Positions 15,445 through 24,489 of a DNA stretch of 35,499 nucleotides are shown here, piece after piece. Every line of letters starts with the position of its first letter. Position 1 is the first letter of the stretch. The notes under the pieces are model-generated. The model was not told the origin of the DNA and made no database searches. It saw only the letters and a program-made list of their open reading frames with translations. This DNA comes from Caballeronia udeis (GTDB lineage: Bacteria > Pseudomonadota > Gammaproteobacteria > Burkholderiales > Burkholderiaceae), in contig NZ_FCOK02000093.1 of NCBI RefSeq assembly GCF_001544555.2, positions 1-35,499 of the forward strand, in the 5' to 3' direction. The position numbers and the translations under genes were made by a program.

Positions 15445-17214
15445 TCATGCACCAATGACATTCAGCAACGCCTGCCGGCGTTCCTGCGTCACGACGCGCA
15501 AGGCGCGCTGGAGCGCAGGTAACAGATCCTCTCGCGCGATGACACGCTCACCGTAACCGCCCGAGGCCTCACAATATTTTTCAAATTGGGGCAACGGCGC
15601 CAGCTGAGACAAAGGCCCCGATCCGTGCCGTGCGATCGCACGTGACGCATAGGCGCCGGGGTACATCCGCGCGGCCGAACTACTGACCGCGTCCCAGCGT
15701 TGGTTGTTGTAGATGATTGTCAACACCGGAAGCCCGTGCATCGCTGCCGCGTGATGGCACGACGCTGGATTCGCGAACAGATAGGCGCCATCGCCCAGCA
15801 TCGCGATCACGGTGCGTTCTGGCATCACCTGCTGCGCGCCGAGTGCAGCGGGAAGGCCCCAACCCAGTCCAGCAGAAGGCGGAACACCGAAAAAAGTCCC
15901 CGGCATGTCGAACGACAGTTGCTCCCGGCGCGCCGGATATTCATTCACCACGAGCGCATCGTCCGGCCGCAATTGGTTTAGACAGCGCGATAGGAAGAGC
16001 TTAGTGATCGCGCCGCCGCTTTGCTCGTCCGCCGCCGCGGCAGCGGCGTGGGCATGACGGATCCCGGCTGCCACGTCGCTCATCCTTGCGCGACGTATTG
16101 CGATAGCCGCGGCAGCTGTGCCGCTGTCGCAACGTCTTTCGAGCTGCGAGCTCAATGCCCGCAACACTGCGAACGCCGAGCCAGTGATCGTCAGGTCAGA
16201 GCGGAAACTGCGCATCGGATAACGGGCGAACAATGGATCTGTGCCCGCGTGCGCGACGAAGGCACCCGGCTGCGGGCCTGTTCGCCCCGGCACCCAAGGC
16301 ACGTCGCTCTCCAGGAACAGCACAGCGTCGGCTTGCTCGAGTGCAGTAGTCACGTCGTAACCGAGATGCATCGGATGGCTGGCCGGCACCGACACATAGC
16401 GCGACTTCGCCTCCACCACGCCGACTCCATGGCGCTCGCATAAGCGCGACACGAGCTCGACGGTCCTTGTGTCGGCACCGCTCCCCGTGCAGGCGATGAC
16501 CGGAAAGGCAGCCTTCGACAGCACATCGGCGAGATGAGTTATCGCGTCGTCATCGGGGCAAAGCTCCGTCGGCACCGGCGAGGATACGGTGTTTGCAGCG
16601 CTGACACCTCCGACGCGTTGCACCATGGACTCCGCCAGCACCTCGCGCGGCAATGTCAGCGCAACCGGTCCGCGCGGCTGCGCCATTGCGATGGTCAACG
16701 CCCGGTCAATCACCTGTTCCAGATGGATTCCCGCGCGCAACTCGTATTCCCATTTGACGATTTCGCGCAGCATTCCATTCTGGTCGAACATTTCTTGCGC
16801 CCAATGAATTTCGCTGTCTCGCGCGCCGAGGCAACCCTGTTCGAACAGCGGCGTGCGGCCAGCGGTAAAAAGCATTGGTACCTGGCTGCGCGCCGCGTTA
16901 AGCAACGCGCAGACCGCGTTGGCCGCGCCGACGCTGACATGCAGCATCACCGCCTGCGGCCGGCCGCTAACCATGTAGTAGCCGTGCGCCATGCCGACGG
17001 CGACGTTCTCATGCGTGATGACATACGCACGCGGATACGCCTCGTCGCGACCTTCGTTCCGTGCGTATGCCTCCACCAAAGGGGCGGTATCGGTGCCAGC
17101 GCCCATGTAAAGGCACTCGATACCGCGCCGCTTCAGCAGCCCTAAGTATGCTTCGGCGACGGAGAGGTTTGCTTCGCCGCCCGTCGCACCCAATGAATCG
17201 GAAAGATGGTTCAT
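15445..17214 (-). CDS. Thiamine diphosphate-dependent enzyme (acetolactate synthase/benzoylformate decarboxylase superfamily)
   Basis: This 589-residue protein has the three-domain layout of ThDP enzymes. The N-terminal PYR domain carries the activating Glu69 (THENVAVGMAHGY), a central domain follows, and the C-terminal PP domain has the ThDP-Mg motif from GDG (474-476) to NN (503-504). The catalytic Glu excludes oxalyl-CoA-type exceptions, but the sequence does not tell whether it decarboxylates a 2-oxo acid or ligates two substrates. Its pairing with an aldehyde dehydrogenase favours 2-oxo-acid decarboxylation, as in the MdlC-MdlD mandelate pair. No strong ribosome site precedes the ATG at 17214. 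A 111-base gap separates it from tctA. Confidence 0.8.
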   Translation of the reverse strand: MNHLSDSLGATGGEANLSVAEAYLGLLKRRGIECLYMGAGTDTAPLVEAYARNEGRDEAYPRAYVITHENVAVGMAHGYYMVSGRPQAVMLHVSVGAANAVCALLNAARSQVPMLFTAGRTPLFEQGCLGARDSEIHWAQEMFDQNGMLREIVKWEYELRAGIHLEQVIDRALTIAMAQPRGPVALTLPREVLAESMVQRVGGVSAANTVSSPVPTELCPDDDAITHLADVLSKAAFPVIACTGSGADTRTVELVSRLCERHGVGVVEAKSRYVSVPASHPMHLGYDVTTALEQADAVLFLESDVPWVPGRTGPQPGAFVAHAGTDPLFARYPMRSFRSDLTITGSAFAVLRALSSQLERRCDSGTAAAAIAIRRARMSDVAAGIRHAHAAAAAADEQSGGAITKLFLSRCLNQLRPDDALVVNEYPARREQLSFDMPGTFFGVPPSAGLGWGLPAALGAQQVMPERTVIAMLGDGAYLFANPASCHHAAAMHGLPVLTIIYNNQRWDAVSSSAARMYPGAYASRAIARHGSGPLSQLAPLPQFEKYCEASGGYGERVIAREDLLPALQRALRVVTQERRQALLNVIGA

Positions 17215-17325
17215 TATGCAAACGTTCGAAAGGAAGAGAGGAAGGGACTTCGTGCGGGTATCGATGCGTCGGCGACCCGCACCCCAACGCCCGATGGCGC
17301 ACCCGCTGCTGCCGCCCTGTGCCGC

Positions 17326-18942
17326 TCAGGGCCTCGGGGTTCGCAGATGTTGCGAGCGGCCGTGGATGGTCTCGGCGGTTTGAGCATCCGATCCACGAGA
17401 CGCATCATCGACCAGCGGTAAAGGGAGACGAGGATCGTCATCGGCATTGCCGCGAGTCGCCGCGCGAACCGCGAAAAATAGCTGCGCTACGACCAGCACC
17501 GCCACGATCCCCATGAAAGCCGCGCTGATCGGCCGCTGGATAAAGACCCCGATCTGTCCATGCGAGAGCAGCAGCGAGCGCCGGAAGTTCTCCTCCATCA
17601 TCGGGCCGAGCACATAGCCCAGCAGAACCGGTGCGACAGGAAATTTGAGTGCGACGAAGATCGCCCCCGCTACACCGAACACCAGTACCTCGCCAACCTC
17701 GAACAGGCTGTTGTTCGTGCTGTAGACGCCGATGGCGATGAAGAACAACGCTGACGGATACAGATAGCGATATGGCATCTGCAACACCTTGACCCAGATC
17801 TGAATCAGCGGCACGTTAAGAATGACTAGCAGAATGTTGCCGATCCAGAAGCTGGCTATCAGCCCCCAAAAGACGTCCGCATGCTCGCCGAGCAATTGAG
17901 GACCCGGCTGGATTCCGTGGATCAACAGCGCGCCGAGCAGCAGTGCCATCACCGGATCGCCGGGAATACCAAGCGTCATAGTGGGGATGAAATCGCCCTG
18001 TGTCTTGGCGTGCGACGCGGCCTCGGGACTAGCCACCCCTTCGATCGCGCCGTTGCCAAAGCGCTCAGGCGTGCGCGACAGCTTCTTTTCCAGCGCATAG
18101 GCAATGAACGTGGTAAGCGTAGGGCCCGTGCCCGGCACGGCGCCAAATAGCGTACCGATTGCGGTGCCGCGCAGGATCGGCCCGAAAGACTTGCGCAGAT
18201 CGCTCCGGCTGGGCTTCATATCGCGCAGACGCACTTTTGCTCCCGTGCCGACCACCTGCAAACGGTTAACGTTACGCAGGAATTCCGTGACCCCGAACAA
18301 GCCCAGAGCCAGAGCGACGAGTTGCACGCCATCCGCCAGTTCGCTGAAACCATAGGTAAAACGCATGGTTCCCGAATTGACGTCGGTTCCGACCACACCC
18401 AGCAGCAGGCCGACCACGGTCATCGCTACCCCTTTCAGCGCTGCGCCCCCCGACATCGTGCCGCCAGCGACGAGGCCCATCAGCATGATCGAGAAGAGTT
18501 CGGTCGGACCGAACTTGAAGGCCACGCTGACCAGCAAAGGGGACGCGAAGATCATCAGTACGATACCGACCGATGCGGCGAAGAAAGACGCGATCATCGT
18601 TACGCCGAGCGCGGCACCGCCTCTGCCTGCGCGCGTCAGCGGATAGCCGTCCAGGCAAGTTACTGCGTGCGGCGGATGGCAGGGCAGATTAAGCAGGATG
18701 GCGCCAATCGCACCGCCATATTGCGAGCCGTAAAAAATGCCTGCAAGCATCAGGATCGCCGGGACGGGATGCATCGAGTAAGTCAGCGGCAGCAGGATGG
18801 AAATGGCGGACAACGGCCCCATGCCGGGCAACACGCCAATCAGGTTGCCGGCCAGCACGCCAAAGAACACCCACATGAAGTTATGCGGTTCCAGGGCAAC
18901 GCCGAAGCCCTGCCATAACGCCGATAAAGACTGCTCAATCAT
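17326..18942 (-). CDS. tctA: Tripartite tricarboxylate transporter large membrane subunit (TctA family)
   Basis: A 538-residue inner-membrane protein with about 12 hydrophobic segments. It carries the TctA signatures 'GVLAGNLIGVLPGMGPLSAISILLPLTY', 'MLAGIFYGSQYGGAIGAILLN', 'GIPGDPVMALLLGALLIHGIQPGPQLL' and a repeated GxxPGTGPT turn (GAVPGTGPTLT). It forms the substrate channel with TctB and takes cargo from a TctC-type periplasmic protein, here probably the one at 30536-31612. The ATG at 18942 is 3 bases after the TctB stop; the GGGGGTG before it is the ribosome site. In most relatives 'LPGTPAA' occupies the place of 'LPCHPPHAVTCLDGYPL' here, so the substrate loop seems modified. Confidence 0.9.
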   Translation of the reverse strand: MIEQSLSALWQGFGVALEPHNFMWVFFGVLAGNLIGVLPGMGPLSAISILLPLTYSMHPVPAILMLAGIFYGSQYGGAIGAILLNLPCHPPHAVTCLDGYPLTRAGRGGAALGVTMIASFFAASVGIVLMIFASPLLVSVAFKFGPTELFSIMLMGLVAGGTMSGGAALKGVAMTVVGLLLGVVGTDVNSGTMRFTYGFSELADGVQLVALALGLFGVTEFLRNVNRLQVVGTGAKVRLRDMKPSRSDLRKSFGPILRGTAIGTLFGAVPGTGPTLTTFIAYALEKKLSRTPERFGNGAIEGVASPEAASHAKTQGDFIPTMTLGIPGDPVMALLLGALLIHGIQPGPQLLGEHADVFWGLIASFWIGNILLVILNVPLIQIWVKVLQMPYRYLYPSALFFIAIGVYSTNNSLFEVGEVLVFGVAGAIFVALKFPVAPVLLGYVLGPMMEENFRRSLLLSHGQIGVFIQRPISAAFMGIVAVLVVAQLFFAVRAATRGNADDDPRLPLPLVDDASRGSDAQTAETIHGRSQHLRTPRP

Positions 18943-18945
18943 TAT

Positions 18946-19428
18946 TCACCCCCACGAAAACAGCGGAAACTGCAGTTGCAGAGCCCACCAAAACACGACG
19001 ACGCATATGGTGCAAATCAGCGCCGCGAGCATCAGCACATGTTTGACCCGGCTCTGGCGATCACCGAGCGCGGAGATGAACACAAGGGCAAACGTCGCCG
19101 GCAACAGGCCGCCCCAGGTTCCCACGACTACAAATGACGCCATGCCCAGCAAGATGCAGAGCGGACCCCGACAGTCGACCGCCTGCGGCTGAGCATTACT
19201 TGAGACCGCTCGCGCACGTCCCGCGCGGCAGACTATTGCAAAACCGAGCAGCGCCAAAATCGCGCCGAGCGCAACCGGGAAAAACCCCGCCTCCATCTGC
19301 GCGAGGCTGCCAATCCTGTAGGTTGATCCCTGGACCATTGCGGCGATCCCAAGCAACAACATCAGCGCGCCGCCCCAGTAGTCGCGTGCGCGCTCGTTCC
19401 AGCCGCCTACTCGCTTACTGACGTTCAT
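18946..19428 (-). CDS. tctB: Tripartite tricarboxylate transporter small membrane subunit (TctB family)
   Basis: A 160-residue, four-helix inner-membrane protein of the TctB family. The first helix is GGALMLLLGIAAMVQGSTY, then 'GSLAQMEAGFFPVALGAILALLG' (the common G.l..mgpGffP motif), and two more C-terminal helices. The ATG at 19428 has GGGGAG just upstream and overlaps the aldolase 3' end by 14 bases. The longer open frame has no family resemblance before this start. It forms the membrane unit with the TctA immediately downstream. Confidence 0.83.
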   Translation of the reverse strand: MNVSKRVGGWNERARDYWGGALMLLLGIAAMVQGSTYRIGSLAQMEAGFFPVALGAILALLGFAIVCRAGRARAVSSNAQPQAVDCRGPLCILLGMASFVVVGTWGGLLPATFALVFISALGDRQSRVKHVLMLAALICTICVVVFWWALQLQFPLFSWG

Positions 19429-20485
19429 CGCCGCTCCCCTCCTTCGCATGCAGCGTCCGGCCTCCCAACTGAACGCTTTTTTGAGCGAGCAGATCAAGGG
19501 CGACATCGACGATCATGTCTTCCTGTCCGCCAACCATCTTGCGCCTGCCCAGCTCGACGAGTATGTCAACGGTACGGAGTCCGTATTTCAGCGCCGCTAT
19601 TTCCGCATGACGCAGGAAGCTCGAATAGACGCCTGAATAACCGAGCATCAGTGTCTCCCGGTCAACTCGCACCGCTCTCTCTTGAAGCGGGCGAACGAGG
19701 TCCTCGGCCGCGTCCAGCAAACGCAACAAATCGCAGCCGTGCCGATAACCGTGGCGTTCAGCGGCGGCGACGAAAACCTCCAGTGGCGCATTTCCCGCGC
19801 CCGCCCCCATGCCGGCGAGACTCGCATCGATCCGGTCGCAACCTTCCTCCAGCGCGACTAGCGAATTGGCAACACCCAGGCTCAGATTGTGGTGGGCATG
19901 CATGCCAGTACCGGTGTCAGGTCTCAGCACGTCCTTTAACGCCCGAAAGCGATCACGCACATCGGACATGCTGAGAGCCCCCCCGGAGTCGACCACATAG
20001 ACGCAGGAAGCACCGTAGCGTTCCATGAGCTTCCCCTGCGCAGCGAGCAGACTCGGCGTCGTCATGTGGCTCATCATCAGAAAACCGACCGCTTCCATGC
20101 CAAGCTCGCGCGCATATTCCAGATGCTGACGCGAAACATCGGCCTCGGTGCAATGCGTCGCGACGCGAACAATCCGAGCACCGGCGTCAAACGCCTCGCG
20201 CAGATGTTGCCGCGTGCCGATACCCGGCAAAAGCAGCGTCGCGATCTGCGCGCGCTTGACAGTCGAGGCAGCCGCGGCAATCCACTCCACATCGGGATGC
20301 GCGCCAAATCCATAGTTGAAGCTTGAGCCGTCCAGACCGTCGCCGTGCGCGACCTCGATGCTGTCAACGCCCGCCGCATCGAGAGCCGCGGAAATAGCCG
20401 ACACCTGTGCGACGCTGTACTGATGGCGCATCGCGTGGCTGCCGTCGCGCAAAGTCACGTCCGATAGGTAAATGTTTTTCATCAT
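19415..20485 (-). CDS. 4-hydroxy-2-oxovalerate aldolase (MhpE/DmpG type)
   Basis: A 356-residue class II pyruvate aldolase that splits 4-hydroxy-2-oxopentanoate into pyruvate and acetaldehyde. The residues that in DmpG are Arg17, Asp18, His21, His200 and His202 (from memory) appear as Arg13, Asp14 and His17 (TLRDGSHAMRH), and His196 and His198 (GMHAHHNLSLG). The constant shift of four supports the assignment. The C-terminal helical domain that contacts the acylating dehydrogenase, forming an aldehyde channel, is present. The gene lies 130 bases downstream of its partner, on the same strand. It starts at the first of two tandem ATGs (20485/20482). Confidence 0.92.
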   Translation of the reverse strand: MMKNIYLSDVTLRDGSHAMRHQYSVAQVSAISAALDAAGVDSIEVAHGDGLDGSSFNYGFGAHPDVEWIAAAASTVKRAQIATLLLPGIGTRQHLREAFDAGARIVRVATHCTEADVSRQHLEYARELGMEAVGFLMMSHMTTPSLLAAQGKLMERYGASCVYVVDSGGALSMSDVRDRFRALKDVLRPDTGTGMHAHHNLSLGVANSLVALEEGCDRIDASLAGMGAGAGNAPLEVFVAAAERHGYRHGCDLLRLLDAAEDLVRPLQERAVRVDRETLMLGYSGVYSSFLRHAEIAALKYGLRTVDILVELGRRKMVGGQEDMIVDVALDLLAQKSVQLGGRTLHAKEGSGDERQ

Positions 20486-20615
20486 CTGATCTCACCCGTG
20501 TTGCGCTCGCCGGGTCGCGTGCCGACCGGCTTCCCACCCGTTGCCGTCGCGCCAATGCGAAAAGCCCGCCGCGCAGCGTACCTATGATTTTCCCACCTGC
20601 ACCTGAGCAAGCAAA

Positions 20616-21572
20616 TCATGCAGACCTCTCATTACGGCTGACACCAGCGCGCAAGCGGCGCCGCGCGATCATTTCGCCGCAGGCGAGCGCCGCCGACGTC
20701 ATGATGTCAAGATTGCCCGCATAGGCCGGTAGATAATGCGCGGCGCCTTCCACTTCCAGGAATACCGACGTCTTCAAGCCATGTAGCGGCCCGATGCCCG
20801 GCACTCGAAGTGGATTCTGCGGCGTGATCACGTCGAACTGCACCTTCTGCTTCAGCCGGTACCCTGGCACATAGGTCTGCACCTTGGCGACCATGCGTGC
20901 GATGCTTGCTTCGATCAATGCCGGCTCCACGTACTCGGAGAGCACGAAGACCGTATCACGCATGATCAAGGGCGGTTCTGCCGGATTCAGGACAATGATG
21001 GCCTTGCCCTTGCGCGCACCGCCGAGCGTCTCGATCGCGTGGCTCGTGGTCTCGGTAAACTCGTCGATATTCGCGCGTGTACCAGGGCCAGCCGACTTGC
21101 TGGCGATCGAAGCGACGATTTCCCCGTAGTGCACGGCCGCCACCTGCGAGACGGCAGCCACCACCGGGATAGTGGCCTGCCCACCACAGGTCACCATATT
21201 GATGTTGGTGGCGTTCTCTACCTCGAGATTGATCGCCGGGATTACATATGGGCCAATTGCCGCCGGTGTCAGATCGATCATCTGAACGCCATACGCCTGC
21301 AGTACATCGTGGTGACGGCGATGCGCGCCGGCAGATGTGGCGTCGAATACGAGATCGATCTCACTGAAGCACTGCAGCGCCAGCAGTCCGTCGAGACCGT
21401 CCGATGTCGTCGGCACCCCAAGGCGCCGCGCACGGTCGAGACCATCGGAGTCGGGATCGATGCCGACCATCGCACCCATCTCGAGATGGCGGCCGTTGCG
21501 CATCACCTTGATCATCAGGTCGGTGCCGATGTTGCCCGATCCCAGGATCGCCACTTTGATCCGATCTGTCAT
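20616..21572 (-). CDS. Acetaldehyde dehydrogenase, acylating (MhpF/DmpF type)
   Basis: A 318-residue enzyme converting acetaldehyde, NAD+ and CoA to acetyl-CoA, in complex with the aldolase encoded downstream. It starts with the nucleotide-binding 'KVAILGSGNIGTDLM'. The catalytic Cys129 lies in NMVTCGGQATIPVV (Cys132 in DmpF, from memory), and 'ARKGKAIIVLNPAEPPLIMRDT' is typical. The length matches the family. The ATG overlaps the stop of the preceding hydratase-like gene by four bases, so translation is probably coupled. Confidence 0.93.
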   Translation of the reverse strand: MTDRIKVAILGSGNIGTDLMIKVMRNGRHLEMGAMVGIDPDSDGLDRARRLGVPTTSDGLDGLLALQCFSEIDLVFDATSAGAHRRHHDVLQAYGVQMIDLTPAAIGPYVIPAINLEVENATNINMVTCGGQATIPVVAAVSQVAAVHYGEIVASIASKSAGPGTRANIDEFTETTSHAIETLGGARKGKAIIVLNPAEPPLIMRDTVFVLSEYVEPALIEASIARMVAKVQTYVPGYRLKQKVQFDVITPQNPLRVPGIGPLHGLKTSVFLEVEGAAHYLPAYAGNLDIMTSAALACGEMIARRRLRAGVSRNERSA

Positions 21573-22336
21573 TTATCATCCTTGATGGTTAGGCCAGCGT
21601 GGCCGAGACCTTCGATACCCGCCCCAACATGCTGTCCAGGCGTAATGCGTTGTGCCGGCGTCGCGCCCCCTAACAACACGATGCTCGACGCGGGCAGCAG
21701 ATCGGGAGTGTTCGCAAGACGTAGTGCCTGCAATAGTGGTTGCATCGATTCGATGCCTAGCGTAGCCGTCGAGCCGAACTGCGCGACATGACCGTCGATT
21801 TCGAGGGTCACGCCGAGATTGGTGAAGTGGCCCCGCGGGGCGCGCCACGGGCCTGTCACAAAACGGCTGAGCCCTGCGTTATCGGCAATCAGCTCCTGCA
21901 TGGTGAATTCGGCTGCTTCGTAACGCGAATCGAAAAGTTCGATCGCGACGGCCACGGCTTCGATCGCGCCGATTAAATCCAGGTCGCTACAATTGCCGCC
22001 CACAGGGCGCCTGAGCAGAAGCGCGAGCGCCGGTTCGGCCCGAACGCGGGAGCCAGTCGGCAACCCAAAGGACTCCCCGTTTGAGATTTGCATACCCGAC
22101 GCAAGCCGCCCGACAACCGCCTCCGTCGTTCTAATGCGGCCACTTTCATCGAGCCCCGCGCAGCCAGTTCGAGTGCCCACAGGAAACTCCCCTCGTTTGA
22201 GTCGGAAACCAAATGTCGCGGCCTGCAGCGCGTACGCGTCCCCCATCGCTATATTGGCAGCACCCTCGATCGGTGCGATCCTGTGGCCGCCCAACGCTGC
22301 GGCATCGAGGCGCTTCGCGATATGGTCCTGGTTCAC
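21569..22336 (-). CDS. Divergent hydratase/4-oxalocrotonate decarboxylase-family protein
   Basis: A 255-residue member of the MhpD/DmpH fold family, adjacent to and overlapping a canonical hydratase by ATGA. Compared with that neighbour the active site is altered. The metal-binding pair Glu-x-Glu (IEAEIAF) is Arg99-x-Glu101 here (VRAEPALAL), the third ligand Glu133 (VAIELFDSRYE) is kept, and the Lys of GRKVG is replaced by Arg (GTRTG). It could be a decarboxylase for a carboxylated ring-fission acid, a hydratase with changed specificity, or a non-catalytic partner. In the dmp pathway DmpE and DmpH form a complex, which suggests a similar pairing. Confidence 0.75.
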   Translation of the reverse strand: MNQDHIAKRLDAAALGGHRIAPIEGAANIAMGDAYALQAATFGFRLKRGEFPVGTRTGCAGLDESGRIRTTEAVVGRLASGMQISNGESFGLPTGSRVRAEPALALLLRRPVGGNCSDLDLIGAIEAVAVAIELFDSRYEAAEFTMQELIADNAGLSRFVTGPWRAPRGHFTNLGVTLEIDGHVAQFGSTATLGIESMQPLLQALRLANTPDLLPASSIVLLGGATPAQRITPGQHVGAGIEGLGHAGLTIKDDK

Positions 22337-23136
22337 GGGTGCTCCCCAATGTCGTGCTCGAAAACCGCTCGTACACAGCCGAGACCGTTGATCTCGGTGT
22401 CAAACACGTCGCCGGGCTCCACTGGCACCATCGCACCGAGCGCGCCTGACAACACGAGATCACCTGCCAGTAACGGCATACCAAGCGATGCCATTTTGCG
22501 AGCAAGCCATATCACTGCGTTGAGCGGATTGCCGAGGCATGCGGCCCCGGTGCCGACCGATACCGTCTGTCCACGCCTGTCCATTCGCATCCCACACAAC
22601 CGCAGGTCGAACTCCGCCAGCTTGCGCGGCGTGCTGCCGAGCACGAATGCCGACGACGAAGCGTTGTCGGCGATCGTGTCTGTGATGCCGATATCCCATT
22701 TCGCAATCCGGCTGCCAACAATTTCGAGCGCAGGCAAGGCATAGTCGATCGATCGCAGCACGTCAATTGCACCGGGTAGCGTCATCGACAGGTCACGCCC
22801 CAGCACAAAGGCGATCTCCGCTTCGATCTTCGGCTGCATCAGTCCTTTCATTTGAATAGGCTCGCTATCGCCACGGCCCATGTCGTCGAACAGCATGCCA
22901 AAGTCCGGTTGGTCGACTCCAAGCTGCCTCTGCACCGCCAGCGACGTCAGACCCACCTTCCGCCCGACGAGGCGTCGCCCTTCGGCGAGACGATAATGGG
23001 TGTTGCTTTGCTGAATTGCGTAAGCGCTATCGATATCCAACTCCGGATAGCGATGCCGCAACGGAGCGATGCATTCCCCGGTTTGCTGTGCAGTTCGTAA
23101 CGCCGCGGCCGCGTCTTCGATTTGCAGCGGAGTCAT
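22333..23136 (-). CDS. 2-hydroxypenta-2,4-dienoate (2-oxopent-4-enoate) hydratase
   Basis: A 267-residue canonical hydratase of the MhpD/BphH/DmpE group that adds water to 2-hydroxypentadienoate, giving 4-hydroxy-2-oxopentanoate. Key positions are Lys60 (GRKVGLTS), the metal ligands Glu105, Glu107 (KIEAEIAFVLG) and Glu138 (PALEIVGSRI), and 'VDQPDFGMLFDDM', typical of the family. It starts the lower-pathway block hydratase, hydratase-like, dehydrogenase, aldolase, whose first two junctions are four-base overlaps. Its substrate is the expected product of the meta-cleavage hydrolase encoded at 29545-30447. Confidence 0.9.
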   Translation of the reverse strand: MTPLQIEDAAAALRTAQQTGECIAPLRHRYPELDIDSAYAIQQSNTHYRLAEGRRLVGRKVGLTSLAVQRQLGVDQPDFGMLFDDMGRGDSEPIQMKGLMQPKIEAEIAFVLGRDLSMTLPGAIDVLRSIDYALPALEIVGSRIAKWDIGITDTIADNASSSAFVLGSTPRKLAEFDLRLCGMRMDRRGQTVSVGTGAACLGNPLNAVIWLARKMASLGMPLLAGDLVLSGALGAMVPVEPGDVFDTEINGLGCVRAVFEHDIGEHP

Positions 23137-23214
23137 CGTCTACCCCCTCGGAGCCGGCGGTCGCATCGCAACACCTCACTTCCTAATCGATCAAAAACCA
23201 TTGGTGCACCCCTC

Positions 23215-24384
23215 CTAGAATTTGTGCGTCAAACCAATTCGCACCAAGCTCTGCGTGTTGCTACCCGACACGGCGCCGAGACCGATATCGGCAACGGCTG
23301 GCTTGCCGCTCGAATCCGTGCCGCTTGCGCGTTGCCAAACGCCCATGACATAGACATCGGTGCGCTTTGACAGAAGGTAGTCCGCGCCACCCATCAACTC
23401 GTTGTAGGTCGCCCCGCGCGAAGCAGAAGCTGTGGATGCGCCGCCGTTATGGGTGTAGTTGTACGCGACACCAACCGATAGCGATGGCGTGAAGCGGTAA
23501 CCCATATGGATATCGATGCTGTTGAAGACAGCCGTTCCGCTGTAATGAAGGGCGTTCGGGCCCGAGCTCAGATTGCCGAGGTCATCAAACCTGACGTTGC
23601 TGTACGTCGTACCGACTGTGAGGGAACCCAGCACATACTGGGCGGCAAGACCAATCACCTCGTAGGTATGAGCGGATGCATAACCCGAATACACGGGACT
23701 CGGGACATTCCCCGTCAACGCCGATGATGATGTGTCGGAAAAGAACGATGTGTTCGGATTGCGCACGTTCAAATAGGACGCAGCCAGCCCCAGGCCGGCG
23801 CCTGAGTAACTCGCACCGAGCGACCAGATCTGATTTTGCGAGAACTGCCCGGCCACGCCGCCTAAGCTATACAGCCCCGTTACGCTCACCGGCCCGAGAG
23901 TGTTCGTATACTTGATCGCATTGTTAACACGATGGCTGTCGCCGAAGTTGTCGATATCCGCCGGCCGGAAAAGCAGGTAACCGCCGGGAATTACGGCAAA
24001 CGCCGAATACTGCTGCATCATGTCGACGACCGAATCGTACTGTCGTCCCAACGTCACGCTGCCGTATTTGTCACTCGACAGGCCGACAAAAGCTTGGCGC
24101 CCGAACATACGCCCACCTTGACCTAGCGTTCCGTTGACCAGAGTAAAGCCATTTTCGAGTACGAAAACGGCCTTCAGTCCGTCGCCGAGATCCTCGGCGC
24201 CCTTGAAGCCGAGACGATTGGCCCGCGAAACGCCATCCGTCATGCTGATGAGGTGGCTGCCGCCGGCGTTGCTCGTCCAGTTAATGCCCACGTCGGCAAT
24301 CCCATACAGCGTCACGCTACCTTGCGCATGAGCCAATGCCGGCAAGGTAGCGGCAAGCGCAAATAAAACCACCGTCTTTTTCAT
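23215..24384 (-). CDS. Gram-negative porin (Burkholderia OmpC-like), second copy
   Basis: A 389-residue outer-membrane porin with a signal peptide (MKKTVVLFALAATLPALAHA), mature start QGSVTLYGIADVG, 'GFKGAEDLGDGLKAVFVLENGF', 'LGRQYDS' and a terminal HKF. The ATG at 24384 has GGAGAC upstream. It shares the family with the porin at 6132-7271 but differs throughout the loops, so it is not a recent duplicate. It sits inside the second catabolic array, between the Rieske ferredoxin and the hydratase. An AT-rich 105-base gap upstream (24385-24489) could hold an internal promoter. Confidence 0.9.
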   Translation of the reverse strand: MKKTVVLFALAATLPALAHAQGSVTLYGIADVGINWTSNAGGSHLISMTDGVSRANRLGFKGAEDLGDGLKAVFVLENGFTLVNGTLGQGGRMFGRQAFVGLSSDKYGSVTLGRQYDSVVDMMQQYSAFAVIPGGYLLFRPADIDNFGDSHRVNNAIKYTNTLGPVSVTGLYSLGGVAGQFSQNQIWSLGASYSGAGLGLAASYLNVRNPNTSFFSDTSSSALTGNVPSPVYSGYASAHTYEVIGLAAQYVLGSLTVGTTYSNVRFDDLGNLSSGPNALHYSGTAVFNSIDIHMGYRFTPSLSVGVAYNYTHNGGASTASASRGATYNELMGGADYLLSKRTDVYVMGVWQRASGTDSSGKPAVADIGLGAVSGSNTQSLVRIGLTHKF

Positions 24385-24489
24385 TCGAAGTCTCCAATTT
24401 TTTATTTAGTATGTACATCTAATTATTAAATATATATAGCTAGATTTCGAAACACATCGGCACGTTCATCTTTCGCTACTTAAGAGGCC

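Noticed and set aside
23160..23214. Possible terminator between porin and hydratase genes
   Set aside because: No stem followed by a T-run was found on either strand.
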